A stretch of 64,000 nt of DNA from Ferrovibrio sp. (GTDB lineage: Bacteria > Pseudomonadota > Alphaproteobacteria > Ferrovibrionales > Ferrovibrionaceae), in NCBI RefSeq assembly GCF_019636075.1, contig NZ_JAHBYG010000004.1, forward strand, positions 62,001 through 126,000, read 5' to 3'. The position numbers and the translations under genes are program-made. The notes beneath the pieces are model-generated. The model did not search any database. It had not been told where the DNA came from and saw nothing but the letters and a program-made list of their open reading frames with translations. Below are positions 44,995-54,602 of this stretch, piece by piece (within the stretch, counting starts at the first letter, position 1; each line of letters begins with the position of its first letter).

Positions 44995-46191
44995 ATGCCG
45001 CCTTTCGCGTTGGAGATTCTGCCCGTGATCGACCCCGTAGCCTTGGCGCAAGACCTGATCCGCCGCCCCAGCATCACGCCCGCCGATGCCGGCGCGCTGG
45101 GCGTGCTGCAAACGGCGCTGGAAGGCCTGGGTTTCACCTGCCATCCTTTGCGGTTTTCCGCGCCAGGCACGCCGGATATCGACAATCTGTATGCCCGCTG
45201 GGGCAAGGGCGATCTAGGCCGGGCTGGGCGCAATTTCTGCTTTGCCGGCCATACCGATGTGGTGCCGGTGGGCGATGCCAAGGCCTGGAGCGTGGATCCC
45301 TTCGGCGCCGAAATCCAGGCCGGCCGGCTTTATGGCCGGGGCGCCGCCGATATGAAATCGGCGATTGCCGCCTTTACGGCCGCCGCCGAGGGTTTCCTGG
45401 CCGCCCGTCCGGGCTTCGAGCATACGATCAGCCTGCTCATCACCGGCGACGAGGAAGGCCCGGCCATCAACGGCACGGCCAAGGTGCTGGACTGGCTGGC
45501 CGAACGCAAAGAGACGCTGGATGCCTGCGTGGTGGGCGAACCCACCAATCCGCTGCGCCTGGGCGACATGATCAAGATCGGCCGGCGCGGCTCGCTGAAT
45601 GCACGCATCACCGTGCATGGCATGCAGGGCCATGTCGGCTATCCGCATCTGGCGGATAATCCGATCCCGCGCCTGATCGATATCCTGGCCGCGCTGAAAC
45701 GCCGCCGGCTGGATAGCGGCAATGCGCATTTCGAGCCGAGCAATCTGGAAATCGTGACGGTGGATGTGGGCAATGCCGCCACCAACGTGATTCCCGCCGC
45801 CGCCCATGCCGCCGTGAATATCCGCTACAACACCGAACATACGGCTTCGCAATTGCGCGCCTGGATCGAAAGCTGCTGCCGGCTCGGCGGCGGCTTCGAC
45901 GATGGCCGCGTGGAGGTTGTGTTTCAGGAAAGCGCCAATCCGTTCATCACCAAGCCCGGCGCCTTCGTGCAGGCGATGGCCGAGGCGGTGGAAGCCATCA
46001 CCGGCAAGGCGCCGGAATTGTCCACCACCGGCGGCACGTCGGATGCGCGTTTCATCCAGGCCTATTGCCCGGTGATCGAATTCGGCCTGGTGGGGCAGAC
46101 CATGCACAAGGTGGATGAAAACTCCCTGGTGGCGGATATCCGCGCTTTAACCGAAATCTATCGCGGCATGCTGGAGCGTTATTTCGCCTAA
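44995..46191 (+). CDS. dapE: Succinyl-diaminopimelate desuccinylase
   Basis: The 398-aa M20 peptidase-family enzyme of lysine/peptidoglycan biosynthesis. [10 protein letters not shown] holds the first metal His/Asp, GRGAADMKS the bridging Asp, and [10 protein letters not shown] the catalytic Glu. The late His is in [14 protein letters not shown] ribosome site AAGAGG precedes the ATG with 5 bases; the GTG at residue 11 is an alternative start. It diverges from secA. The other dap genes are not in this window. Confidence 0.95.
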   Translation: MPPFALEILPVIDPVALAQDLIRRPSITPADAGALGVLQTALEGLGFTCHPLRFSAPGTPDIDNLYARWGKGDLGRAGRNFCFAGHTDVVPVGDAKAWSVDPFGAEIQAGRLYGRGAADMKSAIAAFTAAAEGFLAARPGFEHTISLLITGDEEGPAINGTAKVLDWLAERKETLDACVVGEPTNPLRLGDMIKIGRRGSLNARITVHGMQGHVGYPHLADNPIPRLIDILAALKRRRLDSGNAHFEPSNLEIVTVDVGNAATNVIPAAAHAAVNIRYNTEHTASQLRAWIESCCRLGGGFDDGRVEVVFQESANPFITKPGAFVQAMAEAVEAITGKAPELSTTGGTSDARFIQAYCPVIEFGLVGQTMHKVDENSLVADIRALTEIYRGMLERYFA

Positions 46192-46284
46192 GGTCATATG
46201 CGAATCCTCTTGCGCGGAGAGTGAAACAGGCGTAATGACGCCGCCGCGGCCGCCGACATGCGCGGTTAATGGTGTGGTTTCCAC

Positions 46285-48333
46285 ATGACGTCTTCCGGTG
46301 CGAATGGGGTTCTTCCCCAAACCGGTACTTCCTCTCCCGACATCGCCAAGCCCAACCAAGTCGCTACGCAGGAGCATTCCGCTTCCGGCGCGGCACATGG
46401 CAATGGCAACGGTAATGGTCATGGCAATGGCCATGATGCGGGCAAGAAGGCCGGCTTCTGGGCGCTCACTCTGGGCTCTATCGGCGTGGTTTACGGCGAT
46501 ATCGGTACCAGCCCGCTTTATGCCTTCCGCGAGGCCATGCATGCCGCCAACAAGGCGCATGGCCATGTGGCCCATGGCGTGGCGCGGTTCGAGGATGTGG
46601 TGGGCGTGCTCTCGCTCATCCTCTGGGCGCTGATCATCATCGTAACGCTGAAATACGTGCTGCTGCTGCTGCGCGCCGACAACCAGGGCGAAGGCGGCAC
46701 CTTGTCGCTGATGGCTTTGGCACGGCGCGCGCTGGGCCATAACGCGCATCGGCGCGTTGGCACGCTGATGGTCGCATTGGGCATGGCGGGCGCCGCGCTG
46801 TTCTACGGCGATGCGCTGATCACGCCGGCGATTTCCGTGCTCTCGGCGGTGGAAGGCCTTACCTTGGTCACCACCGCTTTCGATCCCTATGTGCTGCCGC
46901 TCACCATCGTCATCATCGTGGGGCTGTTCGTGGTGCAAAGCCGCGGCACCGAAAAAGTGGCGCGGTTCTTCGGCCCGATCACGCTGGTCTGGTTCGTTGC
47001 CATGGCTGTGGGCGGGCTGCTGCATATCGCCGATCATCCGGCGGTGTTCGCCGCTTTCAATCCGTATTACGCGGTGAATTTCCTGCTGCATAACGGCCAT
47101 ATCGGCCTGGTGGCTTTGGGCGCGGTATTCCTGGCCGTCACCGGCGCCGAGGCGCTGTATGCCGATCTCGGGCATTTCGGCCGCAAGCCGATCCAGTTCG
47201 CCTGGAGCGCCGTGGTGTTTCCCGCCCTGGCGCTGAATTACATGGGCCAGGGCGCCTTGGTGCTGGCAAAGCCGGAGACGCTGGAGAATCCGTTTTTCCT
47301 GCTCTATCCCGATTGGGCCTTGCTGCCGATGGTGGCGCTCGCCACCATGGCCACGGTGATCGCATCGCAGGCGGTGATTACCGGCGCCTATTCGCTCACC
47401 CGCCAGGCGATCCAGTTGCGGCTGCTGCCGCGCATGGAGGTGCGCCACACATCGGAAAGCCAGGAAGGCCAGATCTACATGCCGCAGGTGAATTTCCTGC
47501 TGCTGGTGGGCGTGCTGTTCCTGGTGGTGCTGTTCGGTTCGTCCAGCAAGCTTGCCACCGCCTATGGCATCGCGGTGACCGGCACCATGGTGGTGACGGC
47601 CTGCATGGCCTTCGTGGTGGTGTGGAAGCATTGGCATTGGCCGCTCTGGCTGTCGCTCGGCCTGCTGCTGCCGTTCCTGGCCATCGACTTCGTGTTCCTC
47701 GGCGCCAACCTGCTGAAATTCTCCGAAGGCGGTTATGTGCCGGTGCTGTTCGCCATGTTGATGATGCTGGTGATGTGGAGCTGGACCCGCGGCGTGCGCA
47801 TCGTTTTCGACAAGACGCGCAAGACCGATGTGCCGCTCACCGATCTGATCGTTTCGCTGGAAAAACGTCCGCCGCCCACCGTGGCCGGCACGGCGGTGTT
47901 TCTCACCAGCGATCCGCTCACCACGCCCACGGCGCTGCTGCACAGCCTGAAGCATTACAAGGCGCTGCATGAAGAGGTGGTGATCCTCACGGTGGAAACC
48001 GCCAACCAGCCGCGCGTGCCGATCATTGATCGCGTGCGCATGGAAAAACTCGGCGGGCGGTTCAGCCGGGTGCATCTGCGCTTCGGTTTCATGGAAGAGC
48101 CGAATGTGCCGGCCGCGCTGGCGCTGTGCCGCAAGCTGGGCTGGAAATTCGACATCATGAAAACCTCGTTCTTCCTGTCGCGGCGCGCGCTGCGCCGGGC
48201 GGCCAAAAGCGAGATGCCGGCCTGGCAGGACGATCTGTTCATCCTGCTGGCCAACAATGCATCGGATGCCACCGCCTATTTCCACATCCCCAGCGGGCGG
48301 GTGGTGGAGATCGGCGCTCAGCTGATGGTGTAA
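46285..48333 (+). CDS. kup: Potassium transporter Kup
   Basis: The 682-aa KUP/HAK/KT transporter. Residues 1-55 include an unusual His-Gly-Asn repeat ([13 protein letters not shown], His38-His50). The first transmembrane motif [18 protein letters not shown] follows. About twelve membrane segments follow; DAKGE-like acidic blocks are absent here. The C-terminal soluble tail carries ARLGFMEEPN-like motifs, visible as [13 protein letters not shown]. The protein is longer than usual (about 630 aa) mainly because of this N-terminal extension. It stands alone. Confidence 0.93.
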   Translation: MTSSGANGVLPQTGTSSPDIAKPNQVATQEHSASGAAHGNGNGNGHGNGHDAGKKAGFWALTLGSIGVVYGDIGTSPLYAFREAMHAANKAHGHVAHGVARFEDVVGVLSLILWALIIIVTLKYVLLLLRADNQGEGGTLSLMALARRALGHNAHRRVGTLMVALGMAGAALFYGDALITPAISVLSAVEGLTLVTTAFDPYVLPLTIVIIVGLFVVQSRGTEKVARFFGPITLVWFVAMAVGGLLHIADHPAVFAAFNPYYAVNFLLHNGHIGLVALGAVFLAVTGAEALYADLGHFGRKPIQFAWSAVVFPALALNYMGQGALVLAKPETLENPFFLLYPDWALLPMVALATMATVIASQAVITGAYSLTRQAIQLRLLPRMEVRHTSESQEGQIYMPQVNFLLLVGVLFLVVLFGSSSKLATAYGIAVTGTMVVTACMAFVVVWKHWHWPLWLSLGLLLPFLAIDFVFLGANLLKFSEGGYVPVLFAMLMMLVMWSWTRGVRIVFDKTRKTDVPLTDLIVSLEKRPPPTVAGTAVFLTSDPLTTPTALLHSLKHYKALHEEVVILTVETANQPRVPIIDRVRMEKLGGRFSRVHLRFGFMEEPNVPAALALCRKLGWKFDIMKTSFFLSRRALRRAAKSEMPAWQDDLFILLANNASDATAYFHIPSGRVVEIGAQLMV

Positions 48334-48407
48334 CCACCCTTGCGTTGAATGGCGGGTCGGGGCAGGGTAGGGGCCCCGATTCGCCGCAATTATGGGATGT
48401 TTTCGCC

Positions 48408-49004
48408 ATGGACCAGACCCTGCGCCAAAGCCTGCTTGCCATGCTGGATCGCCAGACCCGCATGCGCCAGGAGCTGGCTGCCGATGGCAGCCTGTTCTTC
48501 GGCTATAACGACCGCATGCGCGAGGTGCATAATGCCAATGCCCGGGCGCTGGCCGAAATCGTGGATCAGCATGGCTGGCCGGATATCGCCAAGGTGGGCG
48601 AGGATGGCGCGGCCGCCGCCTTCCTGATCGCGCAGCATGCCATCGGCCTGCCGCGTTTCATGCGCGCCTGCCTGCATCTGATCACCGATGCCGCCGAGGC
48701 CGGGCGGATTCCGCGCTGGCAGATGGCGCTGATCACCGACCGCGTGGCCATGCTGGAAGGCAAGCCGCAGCTTTACGGCACGCAATTCGACTGGGATCCG
48801 TCGGGCGAACTCAATCCGCTGCCGATCCAGGATCCGATCAACGTGGATGCCCGCCGCATCGCCTGCGACCTGATCCCGATGGCTCAGGCCATCCCGCAGC
48901 AGCGCAAGGAAACCGCCGAACGCGGCGAAACCGCGCCCAGCAACTGGGCCGGCCGGCAAACCGAATTCGAAGCCTGGGCCAAGGCGGTCGGCTGGCGCGA
49001 ATAA
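48408..49004 (+). CDS. DUF6624 domain protein
   Basis: The 198-aa soluble protein has DQHGWPDIAKVGEDGAAAAFL and LPRFMRACLHLITDAAEAG, motifs of DUF6624. LYGTQFDWDPSGELNPLPI and DPINVDARR are family blocks. The start at 48408 (MDQTLRQSLL) is chosen; the frame open further upstream overlaps kup. No signal peptide. The function of the family is unknown to me. Confidence 0.85.
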   Translation: MDQTLRQSLLAMLDRQTRMRQELAADGSLFFGYNDRMREVHNANARALAEIVDQHGWPDIAKVGEDGAAAAFLIAQHAIGLPRFMRACLHLITDAAEAGRIPRWQMALITDRVAMLEGKPQLYGTQFDWDPSGELNPLPIQDPINVDARRIACDLIPMAQAIPQQRKETAERGETAPSNWAGRQTEFEAWAKAVGWRE

Positions 49005-49007
49005 GCC

Positions 49008-49352
49008 TTACGTCTTCAGCGCCAGAAAGCCGCGCAGGGATTTCAGCACCGCACGGCGTTCGGCCTTTGCCAGATGGCCCAGCGGTCGCGCCATTGCGGC
49101 ATCGATCGTAGCGATTTTGCTGGGCCGGCATAACGACGCAATCGGCAGGCCGGCAGCAGTCAAATCCGCTATCACAACATCACCTGCACGCTTGCGGTTT
49201 TCCGCGCTCGTGATCATGACCACCCAAATCTGGCCGGTCTGCGCTTCCAAATCGGGCAGCGAAATCACCAGCGCCGGCCGGCGTGGCGCCAAATCGCGGT
49301 CGGTATAGGGGAACGGCACCGAAACCGTTTCCCAGGCCTCAAAGCGAGGCAT
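49008..49352 (-). CDS. PemK/MazF-family toxin
   Basis: An mRNA interferase of about 114 aa. WETVSVPFPYTDRDLAPRRPALVIS is the N-terminal barrel opening, seen here as FPYTDRDLAPRRPALV. GDVVIADLTAAGLPIASLCRPSKI follows in parts. The start at 49352 (MPRFEAWE) is the best match to the family; upstream ATGs at 49364 and 49373 are possible. It overlaps the antitoxin gene by 14 bp. The partner is the AbrB-type antitoxin. Confidence 0.85.
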   Translation of the reverse strand: MPRFEAWETVSVPFPYTDRDLAPRRPALVISLPDLEAQTGQIWVVMITSAENRKRAGDVVIADLTAAGLPIASLCRPSKIATIDAAMARPLGHLAKAERRAVLKSLRGFLALKT

Positions 49353-49563
49353 AGCCTTTGGCATCGGTTTCACTCGCCCATTCGGAGAAAGTGGCGAAGG
49401 GATCGTCCTTCACCTCATCGCTGGCCTGCAGCGGCACGAGTGTGATCTTGCGGCCCTCGATGCGATATCCGACCAGATCACCCGGCTTCAAGCCGAGTGC
49501 TTCGCGCACTTCCTTGGGCAGCACGGTCTGGCTTTTACTGGTCAGGCGTGATGTGCAGAGCAT
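49339..49563 (-). CDS. AbrB/MazE-type antitoxin
   Basis: A 74-aa swapped-hairpin antitoxin: SRLTSKSQTVLPKEVREALG is the AbrB/SpoVT fold, then LKPGDLVGYRIEGRKITLVPL. The acidic C-terminal tail (EVKDDPFATFSEWAS) is the toxin-binding part. An upstream ATG at 49575 would add four residues. It is first in the operon; a perfect 21-bp palindrome lies 20 bp upstream. Confidence 0.88.
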   Translation of the reverse strand: MLCTSRLTSKSQTVLPKEVREALGLKPGDLVGYRIEGRKITLVPLQASDEVKDDPFATFSEWASETDAKGYASL

Positions 49564-49582
49564 GGTGGCGACCATCCTTTCA

Positions 49583-49603
49583 AAAGTAAGATATTCTTAC
49601 TTT
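49583..49603. promoter_or_regulatory. Palindromic operator of the PemIK operon
   Basis: AAAGTAAGA-TAT-TCTTACTTT, perfect 9-bp arms around three bases. It lies 20 bp before the antitoxin start on the minus strand and is the likely binding site for the AbrB-type antitoxin. Confidence 0.8.
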
Positions 49604-49622
49604 CGCCTTTCGGCAAGGCCGC

Positions 49623-50372
49623 TCAAAAATAATCCACGGCCGTCAGGCATAATCCATCCGGCGGCGCGGTCGGCCCCGCCGCGCGGCGGTCGGCGGCGGC
49701 CAGGGCCTTGGCTACGTTGCCGGGCTGCCATTTGCCTTCGCCCACCAGTTTCAGCGTGCCCACCATGATGCGCACCTGGTGATGCAGGAAGCTGCGGGCC
49801 TGGGCGCTGACATGAATCTCCGGCCCCATCCGGCGCACGGCGATATGCGCCAGCGTGCGCATGGGCGATTTCGCCTGGCATTCGGCGGCGCGGAAGCTGC
49901 TGAAATCATGATGCCCCAGCAGATGCCGGGCGGCTTCATGCATCGCCTCGGCATTCAGCGCCACCGGCACATGCCAGACCAGGCCGGCTTCGATCCCCGG
50001 CGGCGGATGGCGATCCAGGATGCGATAGAGATAATGCCGCGCCGTGGCATCCAGCCGGGCATTGAAATCATCCGCCGCGCGTTCGATGCGCAGCACCGAA
50101 ACCGGGCGGGGCCGCAGATGGAAATTCAGCCCCGTGAGCAGGCGTTCGGGTGCGAAATCGGCATCCAGATCCACATGCACCACCTGGCCGCGCGCATGTA
50201 CGCCGGCATCGGTGCGGCCGGCGGCGAAAACCTCCGGGCAGGGGCCGCGCTGGCCCAGCATGGCATGCAGGGCTTCCTCGATCACCTGCTGCACGCCCAG
50301 GCCGCTGGCCTGGCGTTGCCAACCGACGAAGCCGCCGCCGTGATATTCGATGGTGAGGCGATAGCGCGGCAT
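49623..50372 (-). CDS. truA: tRNA pseudouridine synthase A
   Basis: The 249-aa enzyme makes pseudouridine at positions 38-40 of tRNAs. The catalytic Asp55 is in AAGRTDAGVHARGQV. YRLTIEYHGGGFVGWQRQ at the start and FLHHQVRIMVGTLKLVGEG near the end are conserved. The ATG at 50372 is the usual start. It follows fmt by 4 bp on the minus strand, so def-fmt-truA form an operon. Confidence 0.97.
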   Translation of the reverse strand: MPRYRLTIEYHGGGFVGWQRQASGLGVQQVIEEALHAMLGQRGPCPEVFAAGRTDAGVHARGQVVHVDLDADFAPERLLTGLNFHLRPRPVSVLRIERAADDFNARLDATARHYLYRILDRHPPPGIEAGLVWHVPVALNAEAMHEAARHLLGHHDFSSFRAAECQAKSPMRTLAHIAVRRMGPEIHVSAQARSFLHHQVRIMVGTLKLVGEGKWQPGNVAKALAAADRRAAGPTAPPDGLCLTAVDYF

Positions 50373-50376
50373 CGCG

Positions 50377-51294
50377 TCAGCCGAGCGTTTCGCCCATGTC
50401 CAGCGCGAAGCCGCGCAGGAAATCGGCGGCCTGCATGGCCGGCCGTCCGGCGCGTTGCAGCCGCAGCAGCCGCAAGGCGCCTTCGCCGCAAGCAACAATG
50501 CCCTCGGCGATGATGCGGCCCGGGTCTCCACGGCCGGCAACCGGTTCGGCTTCCAGCAGCTTGATGCGCTCGCCCTTATACTCGAACCAGGTGCCCGGTG
50601 CCGGATTGAGGCCGCGCACCGCACGATCCAGCGCGGCGGCGGATTTATGCCAGTCGAGTTTGCCTTCCTCGCGGTTCAGCTTGGCGGCATAGGTCACGCC
50701 TTCGCTTGCCTGCGGCATGGGCGCCAGCCTGCCCTCGGCATGCTCATGCAGCGCGCGCAGCATCAGCGGCGCGCCGATGGCGGCCAGGCGGTCGTGCAGT
50801 TCAGAGGCCGTCATGCGTGGATGGATCGGGATGGTTTCGCGCGCCAGCACCGGGCCGGTATCCAGCCCGGCATCCATCTTCATGGCGCAAACGCCGGTTT
50901 CGGTGTCGCCGGCCAGGATGGCGCGCTGGATCGGCGCCGCGCCGCGCCAGCGCGGCAGCAGCGAGGCATGCAGGTTGAAGCAGCCGAGTTTCGGCGCATC
51001 CAATATGGCTTGCGGCAGCAGCAGGCCATAGGCCACCACCACGGCGGCATCGGCGTTCAAGGCCGCGAATTCCGCCTGCGCTTCGGGGGTTTTCAAACTG
51101 GTGGGATGCCGGGCCATGATGCCATGGCGCTCGGCGGCGGCCTGCACCGGCGATGGCGTGAGGCGATGGCCACGGCCGGCCGGGCGCGGCGGCTGGGAAT
51201 ATACGCAGGCGATTTCGTCGCCGGCGGCAATGAAAGCCTCCAGCACCGGCACGGCGAAATCCGGCGTGCCCATGAAGATCAGGCGCAGGCTCAT
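50377..51294 (-). CDS. fmt: Methionyl-tRNA formyltransferase
   Basis: The 305-aa enzyme formylates initiator Met-tRNA. The N-terminus [20 protein letters not shown] and [20 protein letters not shown], which binds tetrahydrofolate with catalytic Asn/His, are clear. The C-terminal tRNA-binding domain follows. It is 10 bp after def and 4 bp before truA. With def it completes the N-formyl methionine cycle. Confidence 0.98.
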   Translation of the reverse strand: MSLRLIFMGTPDFAVPVLEAFIAAGDEIACVYSQPPRPAGRGHRLTPSPVQAAAERHGIMARHPTSLKTPEAQAEFAALNADAAVVVAYGLLLPQAILDAPKLGCFNLHASLLPRWRGAAPIQRAILAGDTETGVCAMKMDAGLDTGPVLARETIPIHPRMTASELHDRLAAIGAPLMLRALHEHAEGRLAPMPQASEGVTYAAKLNREEGKLDWHKSAAALDRAVRGLNPAPGTWFEYKGERIKLLEAEPVAGRGDPGRIIAEGIVACGEGALRLLRLQRAGRPAMQAADFLRGFALDMGETLG

Positions 51295-51304
51295 GCCGGC
51301 CCGC

Positions 51305-51826
51305 TCAGACGTTGGCTTCTTGCAGGCGCTTGGCCTTCACCAGCTTGCGCAGGATCATGTTGCGCTTCAAGGCCGAGATATGGTCCACGAACAGGATGCC
51401 ATCCAGGTGATCCATCTCATGCTGCAGGCAGATCGCCTTCAGGCCGGTGGCATGCAGCTCGGCCGGCGCGCCGTCGCGGGTGAGATACTTGATCTTGATT
51501 TCGGCCGGGCGCACCACCTCGGCATAATGCTCGGGCAGCGACAGACAGCCTTCCTCATAGCTCTGGTCGTCGTCGGATACCCAGATCACTTCCGGGTTGA
51601 TGATGAAAAGCGGGTCGCGCTCCTCGCCCTCGCGCGCCACATCCATCACCAGCATGCGTTTGGCAATGCCGACCTGAATCGCCGCCAGGCCGATGCCGGG
51701 CGCCGCATACATGGTTTCCAGCATGTCGTCCAAGGTCTGGCGCAGGGCATCGTCCACCGCTTCCACAGGCGTGGAGGCGGTGAGCAGGCGCGGATCGGGT
51801 ACGGTGATGATCGGCAGCAAGGCCAT
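51305..51826 (-). CDS. def: Peptide deformylase
   Basis: The 173-aa iron enzyme removes formyl from nascent peptides. GIGLAAIQ (Gly44-Gln51), EEGCLSLP (metal Cys94) and QHEMDHLDG (His136 and His140, with Glu137) are the three motifs. The start at 51826 (MALLPIITV) is the conventional one. It is first in def-fmt-truA and diverges from rmuC. Confidence 0.98.
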   Translation of the reverse strand: MALLPIITVPDPRLLTASTPVEAVDDALRQTLDDMLETMYAAPGIGLAAIQVGIAKRMLVMDVAREGEERDPLFIINPEVIWVSDDDQSYEEGCLSLPEHYAEVVRPAEIKIKYLTRDGAPAELHATGLKAICLQHEMDHLDGILFVDHISALKRNMILRKLVKAKRLQEANV

Positions 51827-51916
51827 GACACGGAAAACCTTGGAAAACTGAAGGATGTTTCCAGGGAATAAAGGGCCGCACTGGCGATCCGTCAAGCCCG
51901 CTGCTATCTAATTGGC

Positions 51917-53461
51917 ATGGATAACACGCTGTTTCTCGTCATCGCCGTGGCCGCTTTGGCGGTTTTGGCCGGATTGCTGGGCCTGATGCTGCTGCGTGGG
52001 CGCGGCAATGCGCCGCCGGATGCCGGTTTACTGGCGGAAAAAGCCGGGCTGGAAGCCCGTATGGCGGATTTGCAATCCCGCCTGGAAGATGCCCTGCGGC
52101 GCGGCCAGGCCCAGGAGGCGGAACTCGCCAGCCAGCGCCAGCGGGTGGAAGACGCAGTGGAAACCCGCGCCCGGGCACAAACCGAACTGGCCGGCATGGC
52201 GAAAACCCTCAGCCTGGCCCAGGCAGCGCGCGAAGCCGCCGAGGCCGCACGCATGGAAGCCGAGCAGGCCCGCCATCAGGCCGAGCAGCAGGCCGCGTTG
52301 GCGCGACAGCAATTGAAGGATTCCGAAAGCCTGATCCAGCAGATGACCGAAGCCGCCAAGGCCGCCACTTTGGAAAGCGGCAAGCATCTGGTGGGCCAAT
52401 TGCTGGAAAGCCACAAACGCGAGGCCGAGGCGGCCAAGAAGCAAAGCGACGAAGCCGTGAAGCAGACCACCGAGGCGCTGTATCAGCGCTTCGAGCAGGT
52501 GACCGGCAGCGTTGCGGCTTTGGGCGCCCAGGTGGCGCAGACCCAGGCGGCGGCGCAAACCATCTATCGCGCCATCTCGCATCCCGGCGGCGCCGGCCGC
52601 ATGGCCGAGATCGGTTTGGAGAATCTGCTGAAATCCTTCGGCCTGGAACCGGGGCGCGATTTCATCGTGCAATATCATGCCGAGGCGACCAGCGAACGTG
52701 GCGCGCTGCGGCCCGATGCGGTGGTGTTCCTGCCCGGCGATGCGGCTTTGGTGATCGACAGCAAAGCTTCGAAGGCGCTGCTGGATTTGGCCGAAGCCGA
52801 GGATGCGGAAGGCGCTGATGCCGCTTTGGCCAAGCTGGGCCAGCGCATGGCACTGCATCTGAAATCGCTGGTCAGCAAGGAATACAGCCAGGCGGTGCTG
52901 CAAAGCTATCGCACGCTGAAGCGCGGCGGCGATGTGAAGCGCACGCTGATCGCCATGGCCTTGCCCAACGAGGGCGCGGTGGAAAAGCTGCGCCAAGCCG
53001 ATCCGGGCCTGGAACGCCGCGCGGCGGAATTGGATATCGTGATTGCCGGGCCGTCGGCGCTGGCGGCCATTGTGGCGGTGGCGCGGATGGAAATCGATGC
53101 CAGCCGCCAAGTGGAGGATCACGAAAAGATCGTGGAAGCCGTGCGCCGGCTGATGGAAAGCCTGGGCGTGGCCCTGGTGGCGGCGGAAAAAGCCGCCAAG
53201 GGTTTGCAGGGCGTGGCTTCATCTTTCGAGGATTTCACCCGCTCGGTGAATGCGCGCCTGTTGCCGCGAGCGCGTGCGCTGGGCAAGTGGGGCATCCGTC
53301 CTGCTAAGGCGCTGCCGATGGGCCTGCCGAGTTTCGTGGTGGATAAGCGCGAGGCCGATTTGATCGAGGGCGAAGCCGAGGACGTTTCGCTGCCCTTGCT
53401 GGGCAATGACGCCAAGGATGGCGGCCAGAAGGATTCTGGGCAAAAGGATTCTGGCCAGTGA
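51917..53461 (+). CDS. rmuC: DNA recombination protein RmuC
   Basis: The 514-aa protein has an N-terminal membrane anchor (residues 5-27), a coiled-coil region (about 35-190, with alternating Ala/Gln/Glu) and a C-terminal RmuC nuclease-like domain. Family motifs: GRMAEIGLENLLKSFGL, DAVVFLPGDAALVIDSKA, MALPNEGAVEKL. RmuC limits inversions at short inverted repeats. It diverges from def and ends overlapping exoD by four bases (GTGA). Confidence 0.93.
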   Translation: MDNTLFLVIAVAALAVLAGLLGLMLLRGRGNAPPDAGLLAEKAGLEARMADLQSRLEDALRRGQAQEAELASQRQRVEDAVETRARAQTELAGMAKTLSLAQAAREAAEAARMEAEQARHQAEQQAALARQQLKDSESLIQQMTEAAKAATLESGKHLVGQLLESHKREAEAAKKQSDEAVKQTTEALYQRFEQVTGSVAALGAQVAQTQAAAQTIYRAISHPGGAGRMAEIGLENLLKSFGLEPGRDFIVQYHAEATSERGALRPDAVVFLPGDAALVIDSKASKALLDLAEAEDAEGADAALAKLGQRMALHLKSLVSKEYSQAVLQSYRTLKRGGDVKRTLIAMALPNEGAVEKLRQADPGLERRAAELDIVIAGPSALAAIVAVARMEIDASRQVEDHEKIVEAVRRLMESLGVALVAAEKAAKGLQGVASSFEDFTRSVNARLLPRARALGKWGIRPAKALPMGLPSFVVDKREADLIEGEAEDVSLPLLGNDAKDGGQKDSGQKDSGQ

Positions 53462-54090
53462 GTTCTGCCGGCAATGGCCAGGATAGTTCGCCGGGTAGTC
53501 CGCCGATTTCGGCTCTGGTGGCCGGGCTGTGCGAGGGCGACCCGCAATCCGAGATGACCCTGCATGATCTGCTGGATACGTTTTCCGAACGCGCCTTCGG
53601 CTTCCTGATCCTGGTTTTCGCGCTGCCCAATGGCATACCGGCGCCGATCGCCCCCGGGCTGTCTGCCGTGCTGGGCCTGCCGCTGGTGCTGCTGGCGGCG
53701 CAGATGATGATCGGCCTGCCGCATCCCTGGATGCCGCGCGCCTGGCTGGCGCGCAAGCTGAAGCGCGAACAGGTGGCGCGCATGCTGCGGCCTTCGGTGC
53801 CGGTGCTGCAAAGGATCGAACGCTATATCAAGCCGCGCCTGCATGTGTTTGCCCCCGCCGATGCCAGCCGGTTGCTGGGCGCGCTGCTGCTGTGGAATGC
53901 CTTGCTGCTCAGTCTGCCGATTCCGTTCGGCAATCTGCTGCCGGCCTGGGCGATCATCCTGCTGGCGCTGGGCGAAATGGCGCGCGATGGCCTGCTGGTA
54001 TTGTGCGGCCTGGTGATGAGCGTGCTGGCCGGTTTCTGGGTCGGCTTTCTGCTCTGGGGCGGCACGGCGCTGATCGAAAAACTTTTCTGA
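53458..54090 (+). CDS. ExoD-family exopolysaccharide synthesis protein
   Basis: The 210-aa membrane protein has four hydrophobic segments. LIDTFSERAFGFLILVFALPNGIPAPIAPGLS-like text is seen here as ERAFGFLILVFALPNGIP and APIAPGLSAVLG, the ExoD signature. The GTG at 53458 overlaps the rmuC stop, so translation is coupled. ExoD in Sinorhizobium affects exopolysaccharide and alkaline tolerance; the role here is assumed by family. Confidence 0.88.
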   Translation: MSSAGNGQDSSPGSPPISALVAGLCEGDPQSEMTLHDLLDTFSERAFGFLILVFALPNGIPAPIAPGLSAVLGLPLVLLAAQMMIGLPHPWMPRAWLARKLKREQVARMLRPSVPVLQRIERYIKPRLHVFAPADASRLLGALLLWNALLLSLPIPFGNLLPAWAIILLALGEMARDGLLVLCGLVMSVLAGFWVGFLLWGGTALIEKLF

Positions 54091-54100
54091 GGGACACCGC

Positions 54101-54526
54101 ATGACACCCGATGCCATCATCGCCGCGCTGAACATGCAGCCGCATCCCGAAGGCGGGCATTTCGTGGAGACGTTCCGCGATGCGCCCTATTCCGATGCAG
54201 GCGGCCGCAGCCGTTCCACCGCGATCTATTTTCTGCTCAAGGCCGGCGAGCGCTCGCATTGGCATCGGGTGAAGGATGCGGTCGAGATCTGGCATTACCA
54301 TGCCGGCGCGGCGCTCAAACTCGGCATTGCATCAGATGGCCAGAAACCGCGCTGGCAGCGGCTGGGGCCGCATATCCTGGCCGGCGAGAAGCCGCAGGTG
54401 ATCGTGCCGGCCAATCATTGGCAGGCGGCGGAATCCTTAGGCGACTGGACATTGGTGGGCTGCACCGTGGCGCCGGGCTTCGAATTCGCAAGCTTCGAAC
54501 TGGCCCCGCCGGGCTGGACGCCGTGA
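54101..54526 (+). CDS. Cupin domain protein (DUF985 type)
   Basis: The 141-aa cupin has the DUF985 signature HPEGGHFVETFRD and RSTAIYFLLKAGERSHWHRV with the metal histidines, then EIWHYHAGAALKLGI. The late GCTVAPGFEFASFEL closes the barrel. Similar to a sugar-epimerase-like cupin; function unknown. It begins 10 bp after exoD, possibly cotranscribed. Confidence 0.9.
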   Translation: MTPDAIIAALNMQPHPEGGHFVETFRDAPYSDAGGRSRSTAIYFLLKAGERSHWHRVKDAVEIWHYHAGAALKLGIASDGQKPRWQRLGPHILAGEKPQVIVPANHWQAAESLGDWTLVGCTVAPGFEFASFELAPPGWTP

Positions 54527-54540
54527 TTCACGGCTTCTTG

Positions 54541-54602
54541 CGCCATAGATCATTGGCGCCGAGGATGGCGCCGCCATAGATCATTGGCGCCGAGGATGGC
54601 GC
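54541..54602. repeat. 31-bp tandem duplication at the 3' end of the EamA gene
   Basis: A 31-bp unit beginning CGCCATAGATCATTGGCG occurs at 54541-54571 and again at 54572-54602. The copies are identical. It overlaps the 3' end of the EamA transporter gene and, being 31 bp long, shifts its reading frame. Confidence 0.9.

Noticed and set aside
42519-45659. 1046-codon frame antisense to secA, running on into dapE
   Set aside because: Overlaps two certain genes; shadow of secA and out of frame with dapE.
46147-48285. 712-codon frame antisense to kup
   Set aside because: His/Gln-rich shadow; kup is supported by motifs.
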